From an uncultured Collinsella sp. (lineage in GTDB: Bacteria > Actinomycetota > Coriobacteriia > Coriobacteriales > Coriobacteriaceae), in NCBI GenBank assembly GCA_900751665.1, contig CAADSV010000165.1, positions 1-9,167 on the forward strand: 9,167 nt of DNA, in the 5' to 3' direction. The notes beneath the pieces are model-generated. The model searched no databases and was not told the origin of the DNA. It worked only from the letters and a program-made list of their open reading frames with translations. The translations under genes were made by a program, and so were the position numbers. Position 1 is the first letter of the stretch; each line of letters begins with the position of its first letter. Positions 1-6,258 of this stretch are shown piece by piece.

Positions 1-711
1 CACCTGGTTGGGTGTGGAGGCCGGGCCGCCGCGCGTGGGGTCGCGGAAGCAGCGGGTGTCGGGGGCGGCGGCGAGCACGTCGGCAATCAGATGATTGAGC
101 GGCGCAGCGTCGCTTTCGATCGTGCTTGAAAACGCCAAGCCCTCGCGTTGGCTCATGATGGCGATGCCGTGGTCGCCCAGCGTGCCCGAGACCAAGATGA
201 CATCGCCGGGCTGGCAGTTTGCACCGCTGAGCGCTACGCCCGCGGGCACTTCGCCCACGCCGGCGGTATTGATGTAGACGCCGTCGGCGCCGCCACGCTC
301 GACTACCTTGGTGTCGCCGGTGATAATCTTCACACCTGCCTCATGTGCCGTTTCGGCCATGGTCTGCACAATCTGGCGCAGCTTGTCCATGGGATAGCCC
401 TCTTCGAGGATAAAGCCGCATGAGAGGTAGCGCACGTTAGCGCCCGAGGTCGCGACGTCGTTGACGGTTCCGCATACGGCGAGGCGTCCGATGTTGCCGC
501 CGGGGAAGAACTGCGGCGTTACCACAAAGCTGTCGGTCGACATGGCGATTCGCCCGCTGGCGGACAGCGCGGCGACACCGGCATCGTTGCCCGCAAGCAG
601 CTCGGGCGACCCAAAGGCATCCAGAAAGACCTCATCGATAATGCGCTTCATCATCTGGCCGCCGGAGCCGTGGCCCAGCAGGACAGTGCTATCGGTGATG
701 CTATGGGACAT
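1..711 (-). CDS. hypE: HypE, hydrogenase maturation protein (C-terminus beyond window)
   Basis: HypE accepts a carbamoyl group from HypF on its C-terminal cysteine and dehydrates it with ATP to a thiocyanate, the source of the CN ligands of the [NiFe] hydrogenase iron. The 237 codons seen are open to the window edge. They cover the N-terminal AIRS/PurM-like ATP-binding domain and the start of the second domain: GHGSGG (residues 13-18), TDSFVV (59-64), FFPGGNIG (68-75), NDVATSGA (84-91), GFILEEG (99-105), GDTKVV (132-137), GDHG (179-182) and RDPTRGG (223-229). The C-terminal PRICP-type tail lies outside. The start is the ATG at 711-709, preceded by a GGAG Shine-Dalgarno at 723-720. It is last in the visible hyp operon, separated from hypD by 213 bases of structured DNA. 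Oddity: the stretch after RDPTRGG has prolines at 230 and 234 where the family usually has hydrophobic residues. Confidence 0.95.
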   Translation of the reverse strand, partial: MSHSITDSTVLLGHGSGGQMMKRIIDEVFLDAFGSPELLAGNDAGVAALSASGRIAMSTDSFVVTPQFFPGGNIGRLAVCGTVNDVATSGANVRYLSCGFILEEGYPMDKLRQIVQTMAETAHEAGVKIITGDTKVVERGGADGVYINTAGVGEVPAGVALSGANCQPGDVILVSGTLGDHGIAIMSQREGLAFSSTIESDAAPLNHLIADVLAAAPDTRCFRDPTRGGPASTPNQV

Positions 712-785
712 ATCGAAAACTCCAATCGTGGGTGGAATCGGCAATAGCCGAGTGTGGCAGAATCGATGTTAAGTAAAAGTCAGCG

Positions 786-885
786 AGCGCCATTCAGACG
801 AAGTGAGTTGCCTTGAAAGAGGAAGCTGCTGGGCTTTTGCCCGCAGCCGACGATTGAAAGGCAAATCGCTCGCCTGAATGGCGCG
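786..885. repeat. ~100-bp palindromic, MITE-like element with terminal inverted repeats
   Basis: The ends are a perfect 11-bp inverted repeat, GCGCCATTCAG (787-797) and CTGAATGGCGC (874-884). Inside them are further paired arms: GTGAG (803-807) with CTCGC (869-873, one G-T pair), TTGCCTT (808-814) with AAGGCAA (858-864), and a central hairpin GCTGC-T-GGGC / GCCCGCAGC around a TTTT loop, with a single bulged T. A 5-base direct repeat CAGCG flanks the element at 781-785 and 886-890, one base outside each terminal repeat, like a target-site duplication. It could be a non-autonomous transposable element, a REP/BIME-like repeat or a structured RNA in the hyp transcript. No coding capacity is seen. 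Confidence 0.6.
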
Positions 886-898
886 CAGCGTCGGCCGG

Positions 899-922
899 TC
901 CGCCGTTCGCTAGAACGGCGGA
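899..922 (-). terminator. Hairpin directly after hypD stop (no U-tract)
   Basis: A perfect 10-bp inverted repeat, TCCGCCGTTC and GAACGGCGGA, surrounds a 4-base GCTA loop, starting two bases after the hypD TAG in the direction of transcription. It lacks a downstream T-run, so it is not a canonical intrinsic terminator. A transcript-stabilising 3' structure, a leaky attenuator or a Rho-associated end are equally possible. Confidence 0.5.
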
Positions 923-924
923 AC

Positions 925-2040
925 CTAGCAGTCGCGATAACGGTAGTACGCCGCGCAGCTGCCTTCGGAGCTCACCATGCACGGGCCGACGGGGTGTTCG
1001 GGCGTGCATGCGTGGCCAAAGAGCGGGCAGCTGCTCGGCGTGATGGCACCGCGCAGCACGTCGCCGCAGCGGCAGCCGCGTGGCTCGACCGTCGCCTCAA
1101 CGGGCACATCAAAGCGGGTGCCGGCATCAAAGCGCGCGAATTCGGGTCGGATGGAAAGACCCGAGTTGACAATCGGTCCCAACCCGCGCCACGTGGTGTC
1201 GCACGGCTCAAATACCTGCTCGACTAGCTGGCGCGCCACAGGGTTGCCGTCTGCATTGACGCCACGGCGGTAGGCGTTGCCAATCGCGGGCCTGTCCTCG
1301 ACAACCATCTGGACCAGCATGCAGATGCCCTGCAAGATATCGACCAGCTCAAAACCGGTGACTACGCCGGGGGTATCGAACTCATCGACCAAAAACCCAA
1401 AGGGTGCCAGGCCTGTGATGGTAGCGACGTGACCCGGCAGGATAAAGCCGTCGATGGTCGTCTCGGGATCGTTGGAAATCGCACGCAGAGCCGGAGGTGT
1501 GGTCTTGTGAGCACAGTAGACCGAGAAGTTCTGGAGCCCGCGCGCGTCGGCCTCCAGGATAGCGGCGGCAATGGTGGGCGTTGTGGTCTCAAAGCCGACG
1601 CCCATAAAGATGACCGGGCGTTCGGGATTTTGCTCGGCAATGTCGAGCGCGTCGAGCGGAGAGTAGACGACGCGGATGTCGCGTCCCGCCGCCTTTTGCG
1701 CGGCAAGCGAGGTGGACGATCCGGGCACGCGCATCATGTCGCCAAAGGTGGTGATGATGGCGCCGTCCATGTTGGAAAGCGCGATTGCGTAATCGATGTC
1801 GCGGTTGGCGGTGACGCAAACGGGGCACCCCGGGCCGCTTAGCAGTTTGAGTCCCGTCGGCATAATGGAGCGAAAGCCATAGCGGCCAATGCTCACGGTA
1901 TGCGTACCGCAGACTTCCATAAGGTTGATGCTGCGGTTGCCGACAAGCTCATGAATACGATCGATGAGCTCGCGAGCCAGCTTGGGGTCGCGAAATGCCG
2001 AAAAGTCGATACCGGAGCGAACCGGCTGCGCCGCCGCCAC
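925..2040 (-). CDS. hypD: HypD, [4Fe-4S] hydrogenase maturation scaffold protein
   Basis: HypD forms a cytoplasmic complex with HypC in which the Fe(CN)2CO group is built before transfer to the hydrogenase large subunit. The 371 residues match the usual length. Diagnostic motifs are present: MEVCGTHT (41-48, active Cys44), GPGCPVC (69-75, Cys72 and Cys75), GFETT in the middle, PGHVATITG, and the C-terminal cluster region with CRCG (323-326), Cys338, Cys345 and GPCMVSSEGSC (352-362), which supplies the Fe-S ligands. The start is a GTG at 2040-2038 that shares one base with the hypC stop (TAGTG), which points to translational coupling. This matches the obligate HypC-HypD partnership. The protein ends in an extra cysteine (371), of unknown meaning. 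Confidence 0.97.
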   Translation of the reverse strand: MAAAQPVRSGIDFSAFRDPKLARELIDRIHELVGNRSINLMEVCGTHTVSIGRYGFRSIMPTGLKLLSGPGCPVCVTANRDIDYAIALSNMDGAIITTFGDMMRVPGSSTSLAAQKAAGRDIRVVYSPLDALDIAEQNPERPVIFMGVGFETTTPTIAAAILEADARGLQNFSVYCAHKTTPPALRAISNDPETTIDGFILPGHVATITGLAPFGFLVDEFDTPGVVTGFELVDILQGICMLVQMVVEDRPAIGNAYRRGVNADGNPVARQLVEQVFEPCDTTWRGLGPIVNSGLSIRPEFARFDAGTRFDVPVEATVEPRGCRCGDVLRGAITPSSCPLFGHACTPEHPVGPCMVSSEGSCAAYYRYRDC

Positions 2041-2300
2041 TAGTATGCCTCAGCCGGGTTGGTGGCGAGCTGGTCCTCTTCGGCCAGTTCGGCCATGGTA
2101 TTGACGAGCTCGAGTGTCTCCTGGGCTTCCTGCTCGTCGACAATCTGAATGCCAAAGCCGGCGTGCACGAGAATATAGTCGCCGACCTGCGCCATCGGCA
2201 CGAGGCGCAGCGAAACGGGGCGCTCGATGCCCATCATGTCGACGGTCGCCTTAAGGTCATCGTCGCGTTTGACCACTTTACCGGGAACGGCAAGGCACAT
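2040..2300 (-). CDS. hypC: HypC/HupF family hydrogenase maturation chaperone
   Basis: HypC is a small chaperone that carries the Fe(CN)2CO precursor between HypD and the hydrogenase large-subunit precursor. The 86-residue protein begins MCLAVPGKV, the family signature. After removal of Met1, Cys2 becomes the N-terminal iron/partner-binding residue. The OB-fold motif VGDYILVHAGF (39-49, His47) is also present. The acidic C-terminal helix (about 55-78) is typical of the family. The ATG at 2300-2298 is preceded by an AAAAGGGA ribosome binding site. The gene follows hypF by 90 bases and overlaps hypD by one base. Confidence 0.97.
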   Translation of the reverse strand: MCLAVPGKVVKRDDDLKATVDMMGIERPVSLRLVPMAQVGDYILVHAGFGIQIVDEQEAQETLELVNTMAELAEEDQLATNPAEAY

Positions 2301-2390
2301 AATGTTTCCCTTTTATACGTTTTGCGCTGGATAGGCGCCTAATTACCCATCAGATGATGGTAACGCTCGCGGGAGTCGCGAGCAAACGCG
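2301..2390 (-). promoter_or_regulatory. hypF-hypC intergenic region with inverted repeats
   Basis: This 90-base gap carries three inverted repeats. The first is a 7-bp hairpin GCTCGCG/CGCGAGC with a 5-base loop (2365-2383), just after the hypF stop. The second is CATCA-GA-TGATG (2349-2360). The third is the exact 10-bp palindrome TAGGCGCCTA (2332-2341), about 30 bases upstream of the hypC start. The hairpin may stabilise or process the hypF end, and the palindrome could be an operator; neither matches a motif I can name. The TATAAA at 2317-2312 sits on the hypC ribosome binding site and has no -35 box, so I do not call a promoter. Confidence 0.4.
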
Positions 2391-4883
2391 TTACACCTGT
2401 GAGACGGCGGCGCGCAGGCTGGCAAAACAGCCTACCCGTGCCGTCTGCGCGAGGCGAGCGCGAGCGATGGCGGCCTGACCGTAGGCGATGCAGCCGTCGT
2501 TGACGGGCACAGCGTGGGGGACCAAGACGGCAAGACCGGCGTCTTTGAGTTCGTGGGTAAGGAGCTGAAGCAAAAGCCGGTTCATGAACACACCGCCCGA
2601 GAGCGCGACGGTATCGAGGCCTTCGCGATCGCAGATCTCGCACGCGATGCGGGCCGACGCGCATGCGATGGCGATATGGAAGTCGAGCGCGAGCCTGTCG
2701 GCCGGCGCGCCTGCCTCGATTCCATTCAGAAGAGCTTCGATGATCGGTCGGGGGTCCAAGATGGGGGAGTTGTCGGCAGGCATGAATACGCCTGTGTGAT
2801 TGCCGTCGAGACGAACGGGCTTACCGCCGAGCGCGCGCCAGGCGGCGGCTTCGAGTTCGATGGCGGGTTCGCCTTCGTAGGTTGCCTGCCCGCAAATGCC
2901 CAAAACTGCAGCGGCGGCGTCAAAGAGACGCCCCATACTGCTCGTGCGTGGGCTGTTGATGTTCCGCTCGATCATCGTAGTCGTGATGCTGCGCGTCTGC
3001 TCGTCGAGGGTGCCCAATAGCCCCGCGGCACCTGGGTGCTCGAGCAGGCCGAGCTCGCTCAGCAGGGCAAAGGCATTGCGCCGGGCATCGCGCACGGATG
3101 CGGCACCGCCTGGCAGCGCCCAGGTGCGCAGGTGAGCGGCGCGTTCAAAATCGGCAAGGCCGGCGACAAGGAACTCGCCGCCCCATATGGTGCCGTCGGT
3201 GCCGGCACCCGTACCATCGAAGGCAATGCCGAGCACGCGCGCGTCGGTTGTAAGCTGGCCCGCGGCAATAGCCTCGGCTATTACGCTCGCGATATGCGCA
3301 TGATGGTGCTGCACCTCGACGAGCGGCAGATTGCATTTTCGCGCCTGCTCGCGCGCCCACTGACTCGATAGGTAGCTGGGGTGCAAGTCGCAGGCCAGCG
3401 CGGCGGGCGTCAAGTCGAAGAGATCTTCCAAGCGCGTGCGCGCGGCGTTCCAGGCATCGAAGGTCTCGCCGTTTTCGACATCGCCAATATGCTGCGACAC
3501 AAAACAGGCCGCCTCGCCGTTCGCATCTTCGCGTGTGAATGCGATCGTTGCCTTTTGCTGTGGGCCGCAGGCGAGCACGCAGGACGGAGCGCCGTCGAGT
3601 GCCGGCAGCGGCAACGGCCGAGGCGCATATCCGCGAGCGCGGCGCACGGGCATAACGACCCCACCGACCACGCGTACCACGGAGTCGTCGTAGCGTGAGA
3701 GAATCGCACGGTCGTTACCGAGCAGCGCATCGGCAATGCCGGCGGCAACGAGGTGTTCCCAGGCAAGGTCGTCGTCAGTTTCGATAGGTTCCTCGCTCAG
3801 GTTTCCGCTGGTCATGACCAGCGCGTGCATGTCATGCGACGCGGCAGCTGCAAGCAGCAGATGCTGAAGCGGTGTATAGGGGAGCATGACGCCGAGCTCG
3901 GGTAGATCGTGCGCGACGGATGGCGCGAGTGTAAGGGCGTCGGGGGAATCTCCCTCGCCAACAGCACGCCGGCGCAACAGCACGATGGGGCGGATGCTAC
4001 CGGTTAGCAAGCCGCGCTCGGCATCATCGACATGGCACAGGCGTTCAGTATCGGCAAGGCTGAGCACCATAACGGCAAGCGGCTTGTTGCTGCGGCGCTT
4101 GCGACGGCGCAGCTCGATCACCGCCTGCTCATTGGCGGCGTTACAGGCCAGATGGAATCCGCCCAGGCCCTTGATGGCGACAATACCGCCGCTGGCCAGC
4201 AGCTCGACACAGCGGTCAATAATGGCATCGCTGGTTTCGCGCGTGCTGCCGACGGCTGGCGTCGTCCCTGAGCCCTTGAGCTCCATGTCGCCCGCCGCCT
4301 CGCGCCAGGTAATATGTGGCCCGCAGTCAAAGCAGGCATCGGGCTGCGCGTGAAAGCGCCGGTCAAGCGGGTCGCCATACTCTGCGGCGCACTCGGGGCA
4401 CATGGGAAAGCAATCCATCGACGTGGCCGCTCGGTCATAAGGCAGCGACCGGATGATGGTAAAGCGCGGCCCGCAGTTGGTGCAGTTGATAAAGGGGTAG
4501 TGATAGCGTCGGTCGGCGGGGTCGAACAGTTCGCGCAGGCAGTCGTCACAGGTGGCGATATCGGGGGAGATGAGCGTCGTGTGGGCAGTTTGATCCTGCG
4601 ACGCCACAATGCGAAAGCCCTGCTCATCGTCGGCATCCCAAGTGTCGGGCTTCAGGTCTGCAACAGCGACATGCTCAACGCGGGCTGCGGCAGGCGCGTG
4701 CTCTGACAGCGCGGCGACAAAGCCGTCGAGTGCCTCGACCGAAGCATGCGCCTCGATGTGCACGCCATCGCCCGCGTTGAGCACCCAGCCGCAAATGCCA
4801 TGCGCCATAGCCTCGCGATACACAAATGGCCGCATGCCAACGCCCTGCACAATGCCCGTCACATGAATATGCACATGCCGCAT
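2391..4883 (-). CDS. hypF: HypF carbamoyltransferase
   Basis: HypF uses carbamoyl phosphate and ATP to make carbamoyl-adenylate and transfers the carbamoyl to HypE, the first step of cyanide-ligand synthesis. The 830 residues show all four family domains. The acylphosphatase domain is at 1-95 (VQGVGMRPFVYR, 12-23). A double zinc finger follows, with pairs C112/C115, C134/C137, C162/C165 and C184/C187. The YrdC-like domain is at about 215-410 (KGLGGFHLACNA, 238-249; MTSGNLSEEPI, 357-367). The Kae1-like domain is at about 430-815 (HHHAH 526-530 metal ligands; AFDGTGAGTDG; ALSGGVFMN 760-768; VPVNDGCIAYGQ). The ATG at 4883 is preferred over the ATG five codons upstream, because an AAGGGGAG Shine-Dalgarno lies between them and the family begins at the RxHIHVTG segment. 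It starts 29 bases after nikR. Confidence 0.97.
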   Translation of the reverse strand: MRHVHIHVTGIVQGVGMRPFVYREAMAHGICGWVLNAGDGVHIEAHASVEALDGFVAALSEHAPAAARVEHVAVADLKPDTWDADDEQGFRIVASQDQTAHTTLISPDIATCDDCLRELFDPADRRYHYPFINCTNCGPRFTIIRSLPYDRAATSMDCFPMCPECAAEYGDPLDRRFHAQPDACFDCGPHITWREAAGDMELKGSGTTPAVGSTRETSDAIIDRCVELLASGGIVAIKGLGGFHLACNAANEQAVIELRRRKRRSNKPLAVMVLSLADTERLCHVDDAERGLLTGSIRPIVLLRRRAVGEGDSPDALTLAPSVAHDLPELGVMLPYTPLQHLLLAAAASHDMHALVMTSGNLSEEPIETDDDLAWEHLVAAGIADALLGNDRAILSRYDDSVVRVVGGVVMPVRRARGYAPRPLPLPALDGAPSCVLACGPQQKATIAFTREDANGEAACFVSQHIGDVENGETFDAWNAARTRLEDLFDLTPAALACDLHPSYLSSQWAREQARKCNLPLVEVQHHHAHIASVIAEAIAAGQLTTDARVLGIAFDGTGAGTDGTIWGGEFLVAGLADFERAAHLRTWALPGGAASVRDARRNAFALLSELGLLEHPGAAGLLGTLDEQTRSITTTMIERNINSPRTSSMGRLFDAAAAVLGICGQATYEGEPAIELEAAAWRALGGKPVRLDGNHTGVFMPADNSPILDPRPIIEALLNGIEAGAPADRLALDFHIAIACASARIACEICDREGLDTVALSGGVFMNRLLLQLLTHELKDAGLAVLVPHAVPVNDGCIAYGQAAIARARLAQTARVGCFASLRAAVSQV

Positions 4884-4887
4884 GTGG

Positions 4888-4895
4888 CTCCCCTT
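4888..4895 (-). promoter_or_regulatory. Ribosome binding site that fixes the hypF start
   Basis: AAGGGGAG lies four bases before the ATG at 4883-4881 and inside the coding extension that the upstream ATG (4898) would give. This favours the shorter HypF. Confidence 0.75.
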
Positions 4896-4912
4896 CATTG
4901 AAGTGCGTGTTG

Positions 4913-5407
4913 TTAGAGCCCCAAGCTTTGCTTGGTGGCGGCGCAGGTGAGCTCGCCGTGCTTAACGCCGCGCAGCCCCAGCAACCGGTCCGCCAGCTCG
5001 TAGACGCGTTTACCGCGACCCTTGAGTGCCAGAATCTCCAGGCAGTTGTGGTGGTCCAGATGCACGTGCATGGTCGAGACAATCTCGTCGGTGTAGTCGT
5101 GCTGCACCTCGTCCAGACGGCGCGTCAGATCGCCGGTATGGTGGTCATAGATCATGGTGAGCGAACCGATGACCTGCTCGTCGGGCGTGCGCATCTGCTC
5201 CTTGGCGATCGAGGCGCGAATCAGATCGCGTACGGCCTCGGAACGGTTGGCCACGTCACCGCGGCGCGCAATCTGCTCGTCAAAGCGGCGCACCAGGTCG
5301 TCGGGCGCGGTGACCGAAAAGCGGACCAGCTCGGAGCTGGAGCCGCTGCAGCGGCAGCTCGCATCGTCGTCCGCACCGTAATCGTGCGAGTGCTCGTGCT
5401 CGACCAC
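4913..5407 (-). CDS. nikR: NikR-type nickel-responsive regulator with His/Cys-rich N-terminal tail
   Basis: NikR is a tetrameric ribbon-helix-helix repressor or activator that binds operators when loaded with Ni(II). The 164 residues contain an RHH domain (about 27-68, RFSVTAPDDL then NRSEAVRDLI) and an ACT-like nickel domain (about 78-155). Aligning LHVH of E. coli NikR to MHVH here places all four square-planar nickel ligands: His103, His114, His116 and Cys122. E. coli NikR is about 133 residues. The excess is a 25-residue leader with HEHSH (4-8) and CRC (18-20), plus a short C-terminal tail. The start is a GTG two bases beyond the stop of the upstream small gene. No other in-frame ATG, GTG or TTG precedes the RHH domain, so the leader is probably translated. 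Its position at the head of the hyp genes suggests nickel control of this operon or of nickel uptake elsewhere. Confidence 0.93.
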   Translation of the reverse strand: MVEHEHSHDYGADDDASCRCSGSSSELVRFSVTAPDDLVRRFDEQIARRGDVANRSEAVRDLIRASIAKEQMRTPDEQVIGSLTMIYDHHTGDLTRRLDEVQHDYTDEIVSTMHVHLDHHNCLEILALKGRGKRVYELADRLLGLRGVKHGELTCAATKQSLGL

Positions 5408-5408
5408 G

Positions 5409-5657
5409 TTACACCAGTTTCACAGAGCCGACGGAGTTGTGATCTGCCTCGATGGCCTCCTCGTAGCCCTCGAGCGCATCGTGCGCCTCGTGCAGCGCAG
5501 ACATGGCGGCCTCGAGCTTGGCGCCAATGCGCTCCATGTCAAAGTTCTCGGTCGCATGCAGCAGCTGATGGCTCCACTCGTGAGCGAGCTCAATGGTGTC
5601 GTCGACCTGCTTGACGCTCATGGCAAGCTGGCTCATGTTCATTCCGACGTCATGCAT
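5409..5657 (-). CDS. Small His-rich helical protein upstream of nikR, function unknown
   Basis: I do not recognise the family. The 82 residues have no signal peptide or membrane segment and look like two amphipathic helices (about 8-38 and 40-70) joined by a short turn, rich in Glu, Asp, Ala and Met. Histidines repeat at helical spacing: HEWSHQLLH (26, 30, 34) and HEAH (56, 59), plus His2 and His73, so one helix face could bind a metal. The ATG at 5657 has a strong AAGGAG ribosome binding site. The stop at 5411-5409 is one base from the nikR GTG, so nikR translation probably depends on it. It is the first gene of the nickel/hyp operon. A nickel-buffering or NikR-partner role is inference from context. 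Alternatively it is a four-helix-bundle-like protein with no metal role. Confidence 0.8.
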   Translation of the reverse strand: MHDVGMNMSQLAMSVKQVDDTIELAHEWSHQLLHATENFDMERIGAKLEAAMSALHEAHDALEGYEEAIEADHNSVGSVKLV

Positions 5658-5728
5658 GGGAATCTCCTTTTGTACGGGGCGAAATGGTGGTTCAGATTCT
5701 ACTACGCCCGCCTTGGGCGCCGCCGCAT
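5658..5728 (-). promoter_or_regulatory. Probable promoter and leader of the small gene-nikR-hypFCDE operon
   Basis: Between the thioredoxin terminator and the first gene of the operon is a -10-like TAGAAT (5701-5696). It has no good -35 at 16-18 bases, which fits an activator-dependent or weak promoter. An inverted repeat GGGCG-N23-CGCCC (5709-5705 and 5681-5677) brackets the -10 and could be an operator. The classical NikR site (GTATGA-N16-TCATAC) is not seen. An AAGGAG ribosome binding site precedes the ATG. Confidence 0.4.
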
Positions 5729-5766
5729 AAGAAAACGGGCGCGAGTCCGTTTGACCCGCACCCGTT
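5729..5766 (-). terminator. Rho-independent terminator downstream of trxA
   Basis: On the minus strand, a 10-bp stem (AACGGGTGCG pairing with CGCGCCCGTT, one G-T pair) encloses a 13-base loop and is followed by TTTTCTT. The stem arms are at 5766-5757 and 5743-5734. It ends the thioredoxin transcript about 110 bases after its stop and insulates the hyp operon. Confidence 0.75.
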
Positions 5767-5831
5767 CACTGGGGGCTGTTTGTGTCTACCATACTATCCG
5801 TGGTCGCATGCCTTGCGTTTGGCACTCCGGC

Positions 5832-5850
5832 GAGCGGTGCGAAACCGCTC
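5832..5850 (-). repeat. 7-bp hairpin in trxA 3' region
   Basis: GAGCGGT (5832-5838) and ACCGCTC (5844-5850) form a perfect stem around a 5-base loop, 28 bases after the trxA stop. There is no T-run on either strand, so it is more likely a 3' UTR stabilising structure than the terminator, which lies further on. Confidence 0.45.
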
Positions 5851-5877
5851 ATGGACGGCAGACAGGTAACAAGCGTA

Positions 5878-6198
5878 TTACAGATGCTTCTCCAGCAGTG
5901 CCTGAAGTCTTGCCTTGGGTAAGGCGCCGACCGAGCGGTCGACCTCCTCGCCGTTCTTAAAGACGATCAGCGTGGGGATGCTCATGACGCCAAACTTCAT
6001 GGCCAGGTCCTGGTTGTCGTCGACGTTGCACTTGGCCACAGCCAGCTTGCCGGCCAGTTCGTCGGCAACCTCGTCTACGATGGGCGAGAGCGAGCGGCAA
6101 GGGCCGCACCACGGGGCCCAAAAATCAACCAGTACGGGCAGGCTATCGTTGACGACAGCGTCGAAATTCTCGGGGGTAATCTGCTTAATGTCAGCCAT
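5878..6198 (-). CDS. trxA: Thioredoxin
   Basis: This is a cytoplasmic dithiol reductase that reduces protein disulfides and is recycled by thioredoxin reductase. The 106 residues cover exactly one thioredoxin fold: VDFWAPWCGPC (24-34) with the catalytic Cys31 and Cys34 and the classical GP between them, buried Asp25, the cis-proline loop SIPT (73-76, Pro75), and FKNGEEVDRSVGALPK near the end. There is an additional cysteine at 57. The ATG at 6198-6196 is chosen because GGAGG (6208-6204) lies five bases upstream and the family begins here. A longer reading to 6282 adds residues with no thioredoxin similarity. It is divergent from the plus-strand gene at 6335. A -10-like TATAAG lies at 6258-6253, and a hairpin precedes the ribosome binding site. 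Confidence 0.97.
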   Translation of the reverse strand: MADIKQITPENFDAVVNDSLPVLVDFWAPWCGPCRSLSPIVDEVADELAGKLAVAKCNVDDNQDLAMKFGVMSIPTLIVFKNGEEVDRSVGALPKARLQALLEKHL

Positions 6199-6216
6199 GG
6201 TGACCTCCATAATACG

Positions 6217-6233
6217 ACGCGGCTCGGCCGCGT
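6217..6233 (-). promoter_or_regulatory. Hairpin in the trxA 5' leader
   Basis: A perfect 7-bp stem (ACGCGGC/GCCGCGT) with a 3-base loop lies eight bases upstream of the trxA Shine-Dalgarno and downstream of the likely -10 (6258-6253). It could modulate ribosome access or protect the 5' end of the mRNA. A paired protein operator is an alternative. Confidence 0.45.
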
Positions 6234-6252
6234 AAAACTCAGTACGACCGTG

Positions 6253-6258
6253 CTTATA
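6253..6258 (-). promoter_or_regulatory. Probable trxA -10 box
   Basis: TATAAG on the minus strand matches the sigma-70 -10 consensus at 5 of 6 positions. The best upstream match is a weak GGTTGC-like -35 about 16 bases away. Transcription would begin near 6246 and give a leader of about 48 bases. Confidence 0.4.

Larger units (their letters stand above)
712..924. other. Structured hypD-hypE intergenic region
   Basis: This 213-base gap has no credible gene. It holds, in minus-strand order, a perfect 10-bp hairpin abutting the hypD stop (922-899), a roughly 100-base palindromic element (786-885), a 5-bp hairpin TCGGC/GCCGA (738-751) and the hypE ribosome binding site (723-720). An A/T-richer stretch around 754-781 could hold a hypE promoter, but no convincing -35/-10 pair was found. 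The other gene joints in this operon are much tighter, so hypE may be set apart in expression from hypFCD. Confidence 0.7.

Noticed and set aside
461..772. A plus-strand open frame antisense to hypE
   Set aside because: HypE motifs on the minus strand are unambiguous, and this frame is a shadow of them.
2312..2317. TATAAA as a separate hypC promoter
   Set aside because: It overlaps the ribosome binding site and has no -35 at a usable distance.
4826..5614. A 262-codon plus-strand open frame antisense to hypF, nikR and the small gene
   Set aside because: It spans three well-supported minus-strand genes, has low-complexity Arg/Ala-rich composition and no domain, which is typical of frames opposite GC-rich genes.
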